Source: Candidatus Kuenenia stuttgartensis (GTDB lineage Bacteria > Planctomycetota > Planctomycetia > Isosphaerales > Isosphaeraceae). From it: a DNA stretch of 5,501 nucleotides. This document shows, piece by piece, positions 5,036-5,501 of this stretch (position 1 is the stretch's first letter; each line of letters opens with the position of its first letter). A program made the translations under genes and the position numbers. Location of the stretch: the NCBI GenBank assembly GCA_945874095.1, contig CAMCFM010000335.1, forward strand, positions 1 through 5,501. Direction: 5' to 3'. The notes beneath the pieces are model-generated. The model was not told the origin of the DNA and did no database searches. It worked only from the letters and a program-made list of their open reading frames with translations.

Positions 5036-5064
5036 TTGAAAACATCCGTTATATAAGACATTAT
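5036..5064 (+). promoter_or_regulatory. Candidate promoter of the secreted protein gene
   Basis: TTGAAA (5036-5041, 5/6) is followed by 17 bases and CATTAT (5059-5064, 4/6). The predicted start near 5071 gives a leader of about 72 bases before the ATG at 5143. TATAAG at 5052-5057 is a better -10 hexamer but lies only 10 bases from this -35. Confidence 0.3.
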
Positions 5065-5142
5065 TTACTTACATAGTCTATCTTCTCAGTCGGCATGGGA
5101 CTCAATCTTTTCGATAACGCTTTTCAAGACAGGATCATATCG

Positions 5143-5501
5143 ATGCTCTACCGAGTTCAGTACTTGTATCAGAGTCGTGCGTTGTTTCTGAGTCTGATTG
5201 GAATGGCAATGGGTCTTCAGGTTCATCTTGAAGCCGCTAATTTGTCGCCAAACAATCTAGTAGTAGAACGAATTGGAAATGGTTCCACAGCACTCTCCAG
5301 CGCAGCGGCTGATGTCAGTATTCTGGAATACAGCACATCAGGTTCGCTCGTACAAACATTGTCGAGTCAATTCACGAGTGCCACTCTTCTGACCGATTCG
5401 GGAACTGCGACTTCGAACGGATATCTAAACTCATACAACGGTTATCTCGCCGTTTCCGGGATGAATTCTGCAGCCGGTACTGCCAGCGTGGCCAGCTTGA
5501 A
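5143..5501 (+). CDS. Secreted repeat-type surface protein, N-terminal part
   Basis: The frame runs 119 codons from the ATG at 5143 to the window edge, so the C-terminus is missing. The start has AGGA eight bases upstream and gives a typical Sec signal peptide: Arg13 before a hydrophobic core (ALFLSLIGMAMGL, 13-25) and a likely cut near HLEAA (28-32). An in-frame ATG at 5095 would add 16 residues but has no ribosome site. The mature part is rich in Ser, Thr, Ala, Gly and Asn. It carries NLVVERIGNGSTALSSAAA (38-56), VSILEYSTSGSLVQTL (58-73) and LTDSGTATSNGYL (83-95), which I associate with a large family of uncharacterised exported bacterial proteins, many with C-terminal PEP-CTERM-type anchors; whether this one has an anchor cannot be seen. 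Such proteins are thought to act outside the cytoplasm, probably folding as beta-propeller-like repeats. The precise function is unknown. Confidence 0.8.
   Translation, partial: MLYRVQYLYQSRALFLSLIGMAMGLQVHLEAANLSPNNLVVERIGNGSTALSSAAADVSILEYSTSGSLVQTLSSQFTSATLLTDSGTATSNGYLNSYNGYLAVSGMNSAAGTASVASL

Larger units (their letters stand above)
4602..5142. other. Divergent intergenic region between protoglobin and secreted protein genes
   Basis: About 540 bases without a credible gene. The protoglobin side has its leader (4602-4712), containing a direct CGGTTT repeat at 4679-4684 and 4693-4698, and the promoter with GATATC motifs. The stretch 4748-4990 shows only an isolated 11-base palindrome, AGTGA-A-TCACT (4809-4819). 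A plus-strand frame at 4669-4962 lacks a ribosome site and any recognisable product. The right part is A/T-rich and holds the promoter candidate for the secreted protein. Confidence 0.6.

Overview
The window most likely comes from a planctomycete chromosome of the Planctopirus/Schlesneria kind. This is inferred from the mix of families: a KdsD-type sugar isomerase, a GT4 glycosyltransferase, a stand-alone protoglobin, and a secreted protein of a type I associate with Planctomycetes and similar bacteria. The long intergenic spaces and mostly single-gene transcription units fit as well. No taxonomic marker such as rRNA is present, so the assignment is not proven.

Layout: (1) 1-350, minus strand, the N-terminal third of a KpsF/GutQ-family arabinose-5-phosphate isomerase (kdsD-like), running off the left edge. 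(2) 351-841, a divergent intergenic region with a good sigma70-type promoter for kdsD, an FNR/CRP-like palindrome upstream of it, a leader hairpin, and two abutting palindromes on the side of the next gene. (3) 842-1978, plus strand, a complete GT4 glycosyltransferase. (4) 1986-2150, minus strand, a 54-codon unknown small gene with a good Shine-Dalgarno sequence, convergent with the glycosyltransferase. (5) 2272-3342, minus strand, an unrecognised 356-residue exported protein, probably a lipoprotein. (6) 3343-4028, a gene-free stretch dense in repeats: a 72-bp-period tandem repeat and at least five copies, in both orientations, of a 27-28 bp REP-like element, two of which form a long imperfect hairpin. 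(7) 4029-4601, minus strand, a complete protoglobin. (8) 4602-5142, an intergenic region with a consensus -35 promoter for the protoglobin, flanked by repeated GATATCG motifs, and a promoter candidate for the last gene. (9) 5143-5501, plus strand, the N-terminus of a secreted protein that continues past the right edge.

The kdsD-like gene and the glycosyltransferase are divergent neighbours and both fit envelope polysaccharide synthesis (Kdo supply and sugar transfer), so a functional link is plausible but unproven. The other genes look like independent units. I see no defence system, CRISPR array, transposase, tRNA or rRNA. The least explained parts are the repeat cluster at 3559-3944 and the palindromic operator-like sites.
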